The notes: generated by a model from the letters alone, not told the origin. Shown: positions 45,279 to 54,186, counted from the first letter of the stretch. The stretch is DNA of 64,000 nucleotides from Streptomyces sp. BA2 (GCF_009769735.1 NZ_WSRO01000002.1:3794001-3858000); one strand, 5' to 3'. Program-made: numbers and translations.

Positions 45279-46051
45279 TGCTGTGCGCCCTCCGAGGGCT
45301 GCTTGCCGGCGCCTCGCGGGGACAGGTAACCGACCGCCTGGGCGCTCTGCGGGGACTGTGGGGCGGCGGCGGGCTGCACTGCGGAGACTTCGCCGCCTCC
45401 GCCCGCGCCGCCGGCGCCCGGGGTCTCGGGCGACGGGTCCGGGTCCGGCGTGGTGGGGTCGTCGGTCGGCTCCGGGTCCGGGTCCGGCTTCGTGGGGTCG
45501 TCGGTCGGGTCGGGGTCCCCGCCGTCGTCCGTGGGGTCGGGGTCGGGCTTGTCGCCGCCCGTGGGGCCGGGGGCGGGCGAATCGCCGGGCTCGACCTTGC
45601 CGTCGTCCGTCTTCGACGGGTCGGCCCCGCCGTCGTCACCGGTCGCGGGGGCGGTGGTGTCGCTCTCCGACGCTCCGGGCGACGGGGTCGCGCCGGGTGA
45701 GGCCGAGGGGTCGAGGGAGTCGGCCGGGCGGTTCGGTGTGTCCACCTTGCTCGCCGGCTTCTCGTCCTTGGGGTCGATCGGGAGCCAGGGCGCGTTCGAG
45801 TTGCCCGAGAGCAGGGTGCTCACGATGATCACCGCGTAGACGGCGCAGGCTATGCCGACGATCACGCCTATCCGGCGGTACCTCCGGCTGCGGCGGCCCG
45901 TCTCATCGACGAAAACCGGCCCGTCAGGCGCGTTCTGGTCACTCTCGGCGGACAGGTCCGCCAGCTGCCGCCCCACCCCGTCGATCTGAACGGTGACCTC
46001 GTTCGGATCATGGGTGTGTTCTGGTAGGGCATCTTCTCGCCAATTCTCCAT
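45275..46051 (-). CDS. matA: Single-pass membrane protein of mat locus
   Basis: This 258-residue protein has an acidic cytosolic start (MENWREDALPEHTHDPNEVT), basic RRSRRYRR and one membrane helix at about residues 61-82 (IGVIVGIACAVYAVIIVSTL). A long extracytoplasmic region is rich in Pro, Asp, Thr and Gly, with repeats such as DPDPEPTDDPT. Nothing catalytic is seen. Its stop overlaps the start of the bifunctional synthase (ATGA), so it is the first gene of a three-gene surface-polysaccharide operon. It may be a scaffold or export helper. Confidence 0.78.
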   Translation of the reverse strand: MENWREDALPEHTHDPNEVTVQIDGVGRQLADLSAESDQNAPDGPVFVDETGRRSRRYRRIGVIVGIACAVYAVIIVSTLLSGNSNAPWLPIDPKDEKPASKVDTPNRPADSLDPSASPGATPSPGASESDTTAPATGDDGGADPSKTDDGKVEPGDSPAPGPTGGDKPDPDPTDDGGDPDPTDDPTKPDPDPEPTDDPTTPDPDPSPETPGAGGAGGGGEVSAVQPAAAPQSPQSAQAVGYLSPRGAGKQPSEGAQQ

Positions 46052-46205
46052 GCGTACGCACAACCCCCACATAACCTGACTCGGGCGCGCACGACTCCGG
46101 GCAACTTGCCGTCGGACCGGGCCCCCACCCGGTCCGAGCGCCCCCCTATCACACCGCGCCCGGACCATGAATGTAGCGCACGGCGGTGACAGTCGTACTA
46201 ATCCG

Positions 46206-47228
46206 TCAGTCCAGGCTCATCATGATGAGTGCATCTGTGGCCGGAACCCACCCGTCTTCGGGCCTCCGCAGCCACCCCTCTGCGGCGGCGAGCTCGGCCG
46301 CGGCCGCGCGCAGAGCGTCCACCCCCGGGTGCGCGAGCCCCTTTCTCCACACCAATGACACCGGTGACAGCGGAATGGGGTCGATCAGGGGCCGCAGGAC
46401 CGACTCGGGCATGGCCGGAAAGTCCACCGCGGTGAGGACGGGGGTCCGGTTCTTGGCCATGATCCGCCCGAACTCCTCGGGGCCCACGGCGAGGGGCGCG
46501 GGCGCCGCCACGTCGATCCCGCGTCCCTCGAAAAGGCGATGCGCCAGGTCGGTCCACTCCAGCGTCCGGGGGTTTCCCGCCCCCGCGTACACGCTCTCCC
46601 CCGCGAGCGCGCCGAGCGGCACAGCGTCGAGCTCGGCCAGGGGGTGGCCGAGCGGCAGCAGCACCGCCATCGGCTCGTACCGCACGGGCTGCTGGGCGAG
46701 CCGCGCCCGCAGCGCCGGTTCGAGCCCGGCGTACCGCCCGAAGGAGACGTCTAGCCGTCCGGCAAGGATCTCGGCTGCGGCCCCGGTGAGCCCGCTCTCG
46801 AAGCGGGCCATCAGCTCGCAGTCCGGGGCGAGTTCGCGGGCCCGCTCCAGGACACGCCCACAGGTGAGCCCCGGGCTGTTCAGGTCCACGAGCAGCGGGC
46901 GTGCCGCACGGCCGTTTCCGGTGCCGCGCGCGAAGGCAGCGGTCAGGTCGTCCTGTGCCTCGATGACGCGCCGCGCGTACGGCAGCAGCCGCTCCCCCTC
47001 GGCGGTCAGCGTGACCTGCCGTGTCGTCCGCACGAACAGCTCGGCGCCCAACTCCCGCTCCAGGCGCCGCACATCACGGCTGAGCGCCTGCTGGGCGACG
47101 TACAGCCTGGCGGCGGCCCGCGTGAAGTGCAGCTCTTCGGAGACGGCCATGAAGGCGCGCAGGAGGCGGGGCTCCAGGTCGCGGGGTGCGCGGGGTATGC
47201 GGGGCTGCGCTGGCGGCTCTGCTGTCAC
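46206..47228 (-). CDS. LysR-family transcriptional regulator
   Basis: This 340-residue LysR protein has the HTH at about residues 18-78 (LEPRLLRAFMAVSEELHFTR, AARLYVAQQALSRDVRRLER) and an effector domain with PLLVDLNSPGLTCGRVLERA. GTG 47228 is the start. It is divergent from an MFS gene across 105 bp that contain ACTTACA twice, 24 bp apart, a possible binding pair. Confidence 0.92.
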   Translation of the reverse strand: MTAEPPAQPRIPRAPRDLEPRLLRAFMAVSEELHFTRAAARLYVAQQALSRDVRRLERELGAELFVRTTRQVTLTAEGERLLPYARRVIEAQDDLTAAFARGTGNGRAARPLLVDLNSPGLTCGRVLERARELAPDCELMARFESGLTGAAAEILAGRLDVSFGRYAGLEPALRARLAQQPVRYEPMAVLLPLGHPLAELDAVPLGALAGESVYAGAGNPRTLEWTDLAHRLFEGRGIDVAAPAPLAVGPEEFGRIMAKNRTPVLTAVDFPAMPESVLRPLIDPIPLSPVSLVWRKGLAHPGVDALRAAAAELAAAEGWLRRPEDGWVPATDALIMMSLD

Positions 47229-47333
47229 GCCGGGAACTTACAGCCATCACCCCGGGGACTTACAACGGAAGTGCGTGAGTCGGACTCCAGAAGGTGTTGG
47301 ACCCCACACCGCCGCCCCGGTGAGGGTGATCGC

Positions 47334-48614
47334 ATGCCGCCCGCCGAACTCATGCCGCCCGCCGAACCCCGTGCGCCCCGCCGCCGCAACCCTTACGCCC
47401 GTCTCTTCCGGATACCCGGAGCCACCGCCTTCACCATCGGCAACCTCATCGCCCGCCTCCCCATGGGCATGTTCAGCGTGAGCGCCGTCATCATGATCGC
47501 CGGAGCACGCGGTTCGTACGCGCTCGCCGGTGCCGTCACCGCGACGGGCCTCGCCGCGACCGCCGTCGTGGCGCCCTGGACGGCACGGCTCGTCGACCGG
47601 CACGGCCAGGCGCGGATCGCCGTCCCCGCCACCGCTGCCGCCGCGCTCGGCTCGCTCGCGCTGTTGCTCTGCGTGCACTACGGAGCGCCCGACTGGACCC
47701 TGTTCGCCGCGTACGCCGCGACGGCGACCACCCCCAACACCGGCGGCATGTCCCGGGCTCGCTGGGCCCACCTCCTGAAGGATGACGACCGGGCCGTGCA
47801 CACCGCCAACTCCTTCGAACAGGCCGCGGACGAGCTGTGCTTCATGCTCGGCCCCGTCCTCGCGGCCTTCCTGTGCGGGGCGCTCTTCCCGGAGGCGGGC
47901 ACCCTCATCGGAGTCGTGCTGCTCCTGACCGGCGTGCTGCTCTTCGCCGCCCAGCGCGGGACGGAACCGCCGCCCCGTGGACGTACGACGGTCAAGGAGA
48001 AGTCGCCCCTCCACGCGCGCGGGATGCCCACCCTGCTCGCCGCGTTCCTCGCCACGGGCGCCGTCTTCGGCTCGATGGAGGTCGTGACGATCGCCTACGC
48101 CGACACACAGGGCCACAAGGCCGCCGCGGGCGCGATCCTCGCGCTCCAGGCCGCGGGCTCCTGCGCGGCGGGCCTCCTCTACGGGACGGTCAAGCCGGGC
48201 GGGCCCGCGCACCGCCGCCACGTCCTGTGTGCCGTGGCGATGGCGGTCCTGATGACGCTGCCGCTCCTGGCCGCCACGCTCACCGGCTCACTCCTTGTGC
48301 TCGCCGGGGCTCTCCTCGTCGCCGGGATGGCAACGGCCCCGACGATGGTCACCGGCATGTCGCTGATCCAACAGCGCACCCCCGAGGGCCGGTTGAACGA
48401 GGGCATGACCCTCGCCGTCACCGGTCTCCTCGGGGGCATCGCCTGCGGCGCCGCGTGCGGCGGCTGGGTGGTGGAGCACCTCGGTGCCGCCCAGGGCTAC
48501 GCGGTGCCGGTCGCCGCCGCGTGCTGCGCGCTGCTGCTCAGCATCGCGCAGGCTTGCGCCACGAGCACTCCAGATCCCCGCTCGGCTCGGCCCCACGCTC
48601 CGAGCGCGGCCTGA
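47334..48614 (+). CDS. MFS transporter
   Basis: This 426-residue 12-helix MFS protein starts its first helix near AFTIGNLIARLPMGMFSVSA. It carries the loop ARLVDRHGQARIAVP after helix 2 and the conserved NSFEQAADELCFMLGPVLAA in helix 5, a pattern of small exporters of unknown substrate in Streptomyces. GAGGGTG lies 6 nt upstream of ATG 47334. It is likely controlled by the divergent LysR gene. Its last 77 bp overlap the end of the dacB-like gene on the other strand. Confidence 0.88.
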   Translation: MPPAELMPPAEPRAPRRRNPYARLFRIPGATAFTIGNLIARLPMGMFSVSAVIMIAGARGSYALAGAVTATGLAATAVVAPWTARLVDRHGQARIAVPATAAAALGSLALLLCVHYGAPDWTLFAAYAATATTPNTGGMSRARWAHLLKDDDRAVHTANSFEQAADELCFMLGPVLAAFLCGALFPEAGTLIGVVLLLTGVLLFAAQRGTEPPPRGRTTVKEKSPLHARGMPTLLAAFLATGAVFGSMEVVTIAYADTQGHKAAAGAILALQAAGSCAAGLLYGTVKPGGPAHRRHVLCAVAMAVLMTLPLLAATLTGSLLVLAGALLVAGMATAPTMVTGMSLIQQRTPEGRLNEGMTLAVTGLLGGIACGAACGGWVVEHLGAAQGYAVPVAAACCALLLSIAQACATSTPDPRSARPHAPSAA

Positions 48615-50130
48615 CGAGCACGGCCTCGTCCTCGGTCGACTTGGCGAGCGTCACGACGATCGCGTCCTCCAGGGCCTTCACCGACGAAGGCATGTAATTG
48701 TTCAGGATGATGCTGAACACCAGCTCACGCCCGCCCGCGTCCTTCACGTACCCCGAAAGAGCGGACGCCCCGGTCAACGACCCTGTCTTCGCCCGTACGT
48801 TGAGGGCCGCCGGCGTCCCGCACATCCGCGTGCGCAGGGTGCCGCCGACGAACTTGTCCGGGTCGCAGGCCACCGGAAGCGACTTGTACCAGTCGGCGTA
48901 CCAAGGCTCGCCCTTCGCCGAGAGCAGCAGCTTGATCAGCTGGTCGGCGGGGGCGTTGTTCTTACGCGAGAGCCCGGATCCGTCGACGTGGCGCAGCTTG
49001 CCGGGATCGACACCGGCGGTCTTCAAGTAGGCGCTGATGGATGCGATCCCGTCCGGCCAGCTTCCGGCCCGCCCCGTCGCTTCGTGCCCCATCGCCTTCG
49101 TGAGGTTCTCCGCGTGCATGTTGTTGGAGAGCTTCATGAAGGGGATCATCAGCTCCTTCAACGGCATGGAGTCGTGCGACGCGAGCTGCCGCGCGCCCTT
49201 GGGGGTGGCGATCCCGGCCTTGGTGGGCCCGCTCACGCGCACCCCGTGCCCTTTCAGCGCGTCCCGGAAGATGGCGGCCGCGTATCCGGTCGGCTCCCAG
49301 ACGGTGATCCACTCCTTGGTGGCACCACCTCCCACGGGGACGGTCCCGGTGACCGTGATGGTGTTCGTCCCGTGCTCGCGCTCGATGGTGAGCGTGTCCT
49401 CGCCACCCGCGGGGACGGTCTTCGCACTGTTGTCGACGTCCACGTAGTCCGTCTTCGGGGTCACCGTCACCTTCGGCCTGTCCCCGGCCTTCGCACCGGG
49501 CGAGGCCTCGACGATGACGGTCCCTGTGTCGTAGTCGGTGTCCGGGGCGACGCTCAGCGGGGAGATCTGGGCGGCGTAGTACGCGAATTCGTCGTCGCCG
49601 GCCCAGGTGTCGCCGATGCGCTTGTCGTCGAACCGGGTGTCGTCAGCGACGAGGCGCCCAGAGACCCGCCGGACGCCCGAGTCAGCGACTTTCGCGGCGA
49701 GCCGTTCGTAGTCCCCGACGAGGGTGGTCGGATCACCGGTGCCGCGCAGATACAGATTCCCGGAGAGGGTGGAACCGTGCCGCTTGCCATCGCTGAGCAC
49801 ATCGGTGGTGAAGCGATGGTCGGGCCCGAGCTGCTCCATGGCCGCGGCGGAGGTGAGCAGCTTGGTGTTGGATGCGGGCATCAGGCGCCCGCTGGGCAGG
49901 TGTTGGTAGAGCACGTCACCGGACGCGGCATCGGCGACGACGACGCTCGCCGCGCCGCCCTCCATCCGGGGATCGCCGAGGATGGTGTCGATGGCTTCGG
50001 GCAGGCCGCTGCGGTCGGAGTCGGCCCCGGCGGGCGAACTGACGGAGAGGGTGGCAGCCGCGACGCCGAGCACGGCGGGCCAGATCCAGTGGCGCATACG
50101 GGCGTTGACGCGTCTCACGGGTCTACTCAT
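48538..50130 (-). CDS. dacB: D-alanyl-D-alanine carboxypeptidase (PBP4/DacB, S13)
   Basis: This 530-residue class C penicillin-binding protein trims or cleaves peptidoglycan cross-links outside the membrane. An Ala-rich signal peptide (WIWPAVLGVAAATLSVSS) is followed by the active-site SNTK motif (MPASNTKLLTSAA), the SNN motif (MKLSNNMHAENLT) and KTG (VRAKTGSLTGASALSGY). The insertion between the first two is typical of S13. ATG 50130 is chosen; upstream frame is repeat DNA. The C-terminus overlaps the MFS gene on the other strand. A perfect 126-bp direct repeat lies upstream. Confidence 0.93.
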   Translation of the reverse strand: MSRPVRRVNARMRHWIWPAVLGVAAATLSVSSPAGADSDRSGLPEAIDTILGDPRMEGGAASVVVADAASGDVLYQHLPSGRLMPASNTKLLTSAAAMEQLGPDHRFTTDVLSDGKRHGSTLSGNLYLRGTGDPTTLVGDYERLAAKVADSGVRRVSGRLVADDTRFDDKRIGDTWAGDDEFAYYAAQISPLSVAPDTDYDTGTVIVEASPGAKAGDRPKVTVTPKTDYVDVDNSAKTVPAGGEDTLTIEREHGTNTITVTGTVPVGGGATKEWITVWEPTGYAAAIFRDALKGHGVRVSGPTKAGIATPKGARQLASHDSMPLKELMIPFMKLSNNMHAENLTKAMGHEATGRAGSWPDGIASISAYLKTAGVDPGKLRHVDGSGLSRKNNAPADQLIKLLLSAKGEPWYADWYKSLPVACDPDKFVGGTLRTRMCGTPAALNVRAKTGSLTGASALSGYVKDAGGRELVFSIILNNYMPSSVKALEDAIVVTLAKSTEDEAVLVRPRSERGAEPSGDLECSWRKPARC

Positions 50131-50390
50131 GACCCAGCAGCATCCCCGACTCCACCCCTCCACAACAGCCCCCACTCCGGCCACGTACGGCGTGGGACAG
50201 ATCGCCTGGCGGTTTTTGGTCCCCCGGTGGGGCTGGGAGCGTGGGGGGGGCAGGTGCGGGGCGGCGAGGTCTCGCAGCCAGGCCGGGGGCAGGGGGGCGA
50301 GCACGGCAGCACGGCGCCCCACCCTCAGCCCAACAACAGGCAGGCAAGGGCAGGAAGGGCAGGCGCGGGTCACGCCGTCAGCCCAGGACC
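50131..50390. other. dacB upstream region with degenerate repeat
   Basis: No gene is supported. The part from about 50297 to 50370 (GCACGGCAGCACGGCG, CCAACAACAGGCAGGCAAGG) looks like a degraded third copy of the downstream 126-bp repeat. The rest should hold the dacB promoter. Confidence 0.5.
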
Positions 50391-50516
50391 AGGACGGCGA
50401 GTGCGGGGACACGGCGGCCGACCGCCCGTCCCGGAGCAAGGCGCCGGGAGCGGCAGCACGGCGACCCCACCCCCAGCCCAGCAACACACAGCCAAGGGCA
50501 GGCGCCCGGCAGCCCG
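50391..50516 (+). repeat. 126-bp perfect direct repeat, copy 1
   Basis: This copy, starting AGGACGGCGAGTGCGGGGAC and ending CGCCCGGCAGCCCG, is identical base for base to 50557-50682. The offset is 166 bp with a 40-bp non-identical spacer. The lack of any difference points to a recent duplication or gene conversion. Confidence 0.93.
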
Positions 50517-50556
50517 CCCCCAGCCCGGGGCTTCCGACGTCCGGCGGCAGCAGGGC

Positions 50557-50682
50557 AGGACGGCGAGTGCGGGGACACGGCGGCCGACCGCCCGTCCCGG
50601 AGCAAGGCGCCGGGAGCGGCAGCACGGCGACCCCACCCCCAGCCCAGCAACACACAGCCAAGGGCAGGCGCCCGGCAGCCCG
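50557..50682 (+). repeat. 126-bp perfect direct repeat, copy 2
   Basis: This is identical to 50391-50516. It stops 3 bp before the stop codon of the collagen-like gene. Confidence 0.93.
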
Positions 50683-50685
50683 TCC

Positions 50686-51486
50686 TCAGCTCGGCTCCTC
50701 CAGCGTCCGGCGGCGTCGAGGTAGCAGCGTGGCCAGGAGTAGGACTGCGGGGGCCGGGTCTGTCGGGGTTGCGCCGGTTCGGCGGCAGACCAGGGCGTCG
50801 GGGTCGCCCGGTGGCTGCTGGAGGCTGTAGCCGTCGGGGCAGTTGGGGCCGGCGTCGCCTGCCTCTCCCTTGGGCCCACGCTCGCCGCGCGGCCCTGCGG
50901 GGCCCGCGGGGCCATCGGGGCCCGAAGCTCCGCCCGCGCCGTCGGAGCCGTTGGTGCCGTCAGCTCCGTCGGCTCCGTCAGCGCCGTTGGAGCCCGGGGG
51001 GCCCGCCGCCCCTGCCGGTCCTTCCGGGCCCCGCTCGCCATTCGCGCCATTCGCGCCGTCCGCGCCCTCCGCGCCCTCCGCCCCGGCCGGGCCCGGTTCA
51101 CCGGCCTCTCCCGACTCGCCCTGGTCCCCCTGTCGGCCGCCCACCCCCGGCGTCCCCTTCTCGCCCTGCGAGCCGGTGGCTCCGGGCGAACCGGGCACCC
51201 GTACTCGCACCCGGGACAGGAGATCCTCGACGGCGTCGGCGGGGTCCGGCGCCGCCGGGGTGTCGCCGTGGGAGCGGACCTGCGCGCGCAGGGTCCGTAC
51301 GTCGCGGGCCAAAGTGGACACGGCCTCGCCGCGCCGGTCCGCCTCGGCGGCGAGCCGGTCTGCACGGCGGTCACCTGCGTCGATGCGGGCCCAGAGCAGC
51401 GCCGCGACACCGCAGAGCGCGACCAGCACACAGACGAGGAACACGGTGCGCCAACGGCGGGCCAGGAGTCGCTCGAGCTGGATCAC
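50686..51486 (-). CDS. Membrane-anchored collagen-like protein
   Basis: This 266-residue protein has an N-terminal membrane helix (TVFLVCVLVALCGVAALLWA) and a heptad-like coiled coil (residues ~40-75). A collagen-like region of about 40 G-x-y triplets follows (GSPGATGSQGEKGTPG through GPRGERGPKGEAGDAG), then a small Cys-containing end (NCPDGYSLQQPP, VCRRTG). Bacterial collagen-like stalks form triple helices, often on phage tails or cell surfaces. The start overlaps the coiled-coil gene stop. The pair next to the tmRNA suggests phage or mobile-element origin, by inference. Confidence 0.85.
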   Translation of the reverse strand: MIQLERLLARRWRTVFLVCVLVALCGVAALLWARIDAGDRRADRLAAEADRRGEAVSTLARDVRTLRAQVRSHGDTPAAPDPADAVEDLLSRVRVRVPGSPGATGSQGEKGTPGVGGRQGDQGESGEAGEPGPAGAEGAEGADGANGANGERGPEGPAGAAGPPGSNGADGADGADGTNGSDGAGGASGPDGPAGPAGPRGERGPKGEAGDAGPNCPDGYSLQQPPGDPDALVCRRTGATPTDPAPAVLLLATLLPRRRRTLEEPS

Positions 51487-51755
51487 GGAGTGCCTCCGAG
51501 CCGTTGGTTGTCGATGAGCAGCCGGGCGATCTCGCTCTGGTCGTGCACGTGGAGAGCATTCAACTCAGCGAGTTTCGTGTCGCGTTCGGCGACCTGCCGC
51601 TCCAGCCGGTCACGCTCGGTCTGGAGTCTCTCCGTGAGGCTGGAGTAGCCCGTGAGCGCGTTCTCACCGCGCTTGCCGAGATAGGCCACCACGGCCGCGC
51701 CCAGAATCCCGAGGCTGGCGAAAAGGGAACCTAAGAGAGTGATGGTGGCATCCAA
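51483..51755 (-). CDS. Small membrane protein with coiled coil
   Basis: This 90-residue protein has a membrane helix at the start (TITLLGSLFASLGILGAAVV) followed by a long coiled coil (SLTERLQTERDRLERQVAER, DTKLAELNALHVHDQSEIAR). The start is TTG 51755 with a perfect AGGAGG 7 nt upstream. The layout is like holin-associated or tail-linked phage proteins but is not diagnostic. Its ATGA overlap with the collagen-like gene shows coupling. Confidence 0.8.
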   Translation of the reverse strand: MDATITLLGSLFASLGILGAAVVAYLGKRGENALTGYSSLTERLQTERDRLERQVAERDTKLAELNALHVHDQSEIARLLIDNQRLGGTP

Positions 51756-51896
51756 GCGACTGCCTCCTGCACCTTGCGTACTCGGCCGGACTTCCGTCTT
51801 CCGTGCCGCCCGGCCGTTCGGGAACCTGCACTCGGATGCAGTAACGAGTCACATGCCCAGAGGATGTGCCCGTACGTTCCGTGCCGCGCACACGGA

Positions 51897-51929
51897 AAAA
51901 GCCCCCTGGCCACCGGCCAGAGGGCTTTA
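51897..51929 (-). terminator. tmRNA terminator
   Basis: AAAGCCCCCTGGCC and GGCCAGAGGGCTTT pair across an ACC loop. On the minus strand the stem is followed by a T-run. It lies 18 bp past the tmRNA 3' end. Confidence 0.85.
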
Positions 51930-51946
51930 ACCTCACATGGGAATTG

Positions 51947-52332
51947 TGGAGATGGCGGGAATCGAACCCGCGTCCAACGGTGCAAAAGGAGGGCTTCTCC
52001 GAGCGCAGTTCGCTTCGATTTTCTCGGCCCCGGAGATCTCGCGAACAAGTCTCCGACGGGCCCAGTCACTGTTTGATTTCCCATCGAACCCCGTGACCGG
52101 GCTCGATGGTTTAGTTCCCTAGATTATGCCAGGATCCGGGTCGGGAACACTCCCGGGCTGACACCCATTTAGGGTCCTTCACTCACTGCTTATTAGGCAG
52201 CGAGGGCGAAGGACTGGGAATCGCTCTTGTTATTGGCGATTATTGGTTGCGACATATGGTTTACGAGATCATTGCCGCTTCCTCGGCTCGCTTCCCCTGC
52301 TTCGACATCCGCTGTCGAAACCGATCATCCCC
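51947..52332 (-). ncRNA. ssrA: Transfer-messenger RNA
   Basis: The ends form the alanyl acceptor: 5' GGGGATG pairs with CATCTCC, and the T-arm GCGGGTTCGATTCCCGC closes the tRNA-like part. CCA is not encoded. The tag frame at 52237-52190 reads ANNKSDSQSFALAA followed by tandem stops TAA TAA; the C-terminal ALAA is the proteolysis signal. It rescues stalled ribosomes with SmpB, encoded 133 bp upstream on the same strand. The tag differs from the S. coelicolor tag I recall (ANTKRDSSQQAFALAA). Confidence 0.95.
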
Positions 52333-52464
52333 ATGTTGTTTTTTCAATAGCCGCCCCGGCTGTGCGGGGCAGTGCCCATCGTACGTGACCAACGCCCGAC
52401 GGGGCCAGCCAATTCCCGCGAGGCCCACCAGGGACCCACCAGGGACCCGACGGGGAGCCGCGGG

Positions 52465-52986
52465 CTAGGCGCTGCGCTGGCGCCGCTTGGCCGCCTCGAT
52501 CGCGCGGTTCGTCTCGCGCAGGTCCTGCTTCTCCTTGAGCGTCTGGCGCTTGTCGTACTCCTTCTTGCCCTTGGCAAGGGCGATCTCTACCTTGACCCGG
52601 CTGTCCTTGAAGTACAGGGCCAGGGGCACGATCGTGTGACCCGTCTCCTGCGACTTGGACTCCAGCTTGTCGATCTCCGCCCGGTGCAGCAGGAGCTTGC
52701 GCTTCCGCGTGGCGGAGTGGTTGGTCCAGGTCCCCTGCACGTACTCCGGTACGTGGATGTTGTGCAGCCACGCCTCGCCGTGGTCGATGTGCACGAAGCC
52801 GTCCACCAGGGAGGCCCTGCCCATCCGCAGCGACTTGACCTCGGTGCCCATCAGGACGAGGCCGCACTCGTACGTGTCCAGGATGTGGTAGTCGTGCCGC
52901 GCCTTCTTGTTCTGCGCGACCATCTTCTTGCTGGGGGCCTTCTCGGCGGCCTTAGCAGCCTTGCGCTTTACCTTTTCCTTCGCCAT
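52465..52986 (-). CDS. smpB: SsrA-binding protein
   Basis: This 173-residue OB-fold protein delivers tmRNA to stalled ribosomes. Diagnostic segments are [60 protein letters not shown] and the C-terminal basic tail that lies in the mRNA channel ([17 protein letters not shown]). The N-terminus has an extra Lys/Ala stretch usual in Streptomyces. Confidence 0.97.
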   Translation of the reverse strand: MAKEKVKRKAAKAAEKAPSKKMVAQNKKARHDYHILDTYECGLVLMGTEVKSLRMGRASLVDGFVHIDHGEAWLHNIHVPEYVQGTWTNHSATRKRKLLLHRAEIDKLESKSQETGHTIVPLALYFKDSRVKVEIALAKGKKEYDKRQTLKEKQDLRETNRAIEAAKRRQRSA

Positions 52987-53004
52987 AGTGCGGCCATTTT
53001 CGCA

Positions 53005-54186
53005 CTACGAGGGGGGTCCGAGGCCAGTCAATACTGTCTCGGCCCGCGTCTCGGCCCCGTCCTCGACCTCCAGGTCCGGGGTGATGCCCCGGCCGTCGAC
53101 CGCCTGCCCCGAAGGAGTGCGGTAGTGCCCGACCGTCAGCTCGGCGACCGAGCCGTCGGGCAGCCGGCTCGGCATCTGGACCGAGCCCTTGCCGAACGTC
53201 TTCGACCCCACCACGACCGCGCGGCCACGGTCCTGCAAGGCGCCCGTGAGCAGCTCGGCCGCGCTCATCGTGCCGCCGTCGACCAGCGCGACCACGGGTC
53301 TGGTGGTGTCACCGCCCCGCTCCGCGTGCAGGGCCTTCTGCCGACCACGTACGTCGTACGTGGCCACCAGGCCTCCGTCGACGAGCCCCGAAGCCGCGGT
53401 GACCGCCTCCGACACCAGGCCCCCGGAGTTGCCGCGCAGGTCGAGCAGGATCCCGGCGCCCTTGGGTGCGTCACGCACCGCGGACCGCACGCGCTCGCCC
53501 GTGCCCTTGGTGAAAGCCTCGACCTTGATCATGACGGCGCCGCCCGCGAGCTGCGTGACCGCGACGGAGTCCGTGGAGAGGCGGGCCCTGTGCAGTGTCT
53601 CGCTCCACGCGCGCGTGCCCCGCTCCAGGCCGAGCTCGACCGGGGAGCCGGCGCGGGCACCGCGCAGCAGGGACACGACCTCCGTCACGGGAAGTCCCGC
53701 CACGCGCCTGCCGTCGATGCTCCTGAGCCGGTCGCCCTCGCGGATGCCGGCCTGCTCGGCGGGGCCGCCTCGCTGGACCCGCGAGACCTCGATGCGCCCG
53801 TCGTCCGCGCGCCTGGCCCAGAGGCCGACACCGGTGTACGCGCCGTCGAGGGCCTGCTCGAACTCCCGGTACTCCCCAGGGGAGTACACCGATCCCCAGC
53901 GGTCGCCACTGCGGCTGACGGCGTCCTCCGCGGCCTTCTTGCCGGACTTGCCGTCGGCCATCGCCTCGGCGGCGGCATCGGCGGCTTCGTCGGCGGTGTC
54001 ACCGGACGAGGCGACGGAACGGGTGGACGGCACAGGCGACTTCCGGCCTTCGCCGGACGCCTCGCTCCAGGACCCGGTCGCCGCCCCGGTAGCGAGCACA
54101 CTCGCGAACACCAATGTCAGGGCGGCCCCGCGGCGGATACGGCGGGGCCGGGAGAGGCTGTCGCAGAACGGGTCGGGGCCTGACAT
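53005..54186 (-). CDS. S41-family carboxy-terminal processing protease
   Basis: This 393-residue exported protease has an N-terminal signal/anchor (IRRGAALTLVFASVLATGAA). A PDZ domain (VQRGGPAEQAGIREGDRLRS) is followed by the S41 catalytic domain with GGTMSAAELLTGAL (nucleophile Ser) and SKTFGKGSVQMPS (general-base Lys). It cleaves C-terminal ends of envelope proteins. ATG 54186 is chosen; upstream residues are unlikely. It lies between smpB and an exported protein gene on the same strand. Confidence 0.92.
   Translation of the reverse strand: MSGPDPFCDSLSRPRRIRRGAALTLVFASVLATGAATGSWSEASGEGRKSPVPSTRSVASSGDTADEAADAAAEAMADGKSGKKAAEDAVSRSGDRWGSVYSPGEYREFEQALDGAYTGVGLWARRADDGRIEVSRVQRGGPAEQAGIREGDRLRSIDGRRVAGLPVTEVVSLLRGARAGSPVELGLERGTRAWSETLHRARLSTDSVAVTQLAGGAVMIKVEAFTKGTGERVRSAVRDAPKGAGILLDLRGNSGGLVSEAVTAASGLVDGGLVATYDVRGRQKALHAERGGDTTRPVVALVDGGTMSAAELLTGALQDRGRAVVVGSKTFGKGSVQMPSRLPDGSVAELTVGHYRTPSGQAVDGRGITPDLEVEDGAETRAETVLTGLGPPS

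Noticed and set aside
51947..52332. Attachment-site duplication of the tmRNA 3' end
   Set aside because: I found no second copy of the T-arm and acceptor sequence in the window, so an intact integrated element cannot be claimed.
52372..54183. 603-residue plus-strand frame
   Set aside because: It is antisense to smpB and the S41 protease, both clearly identified.
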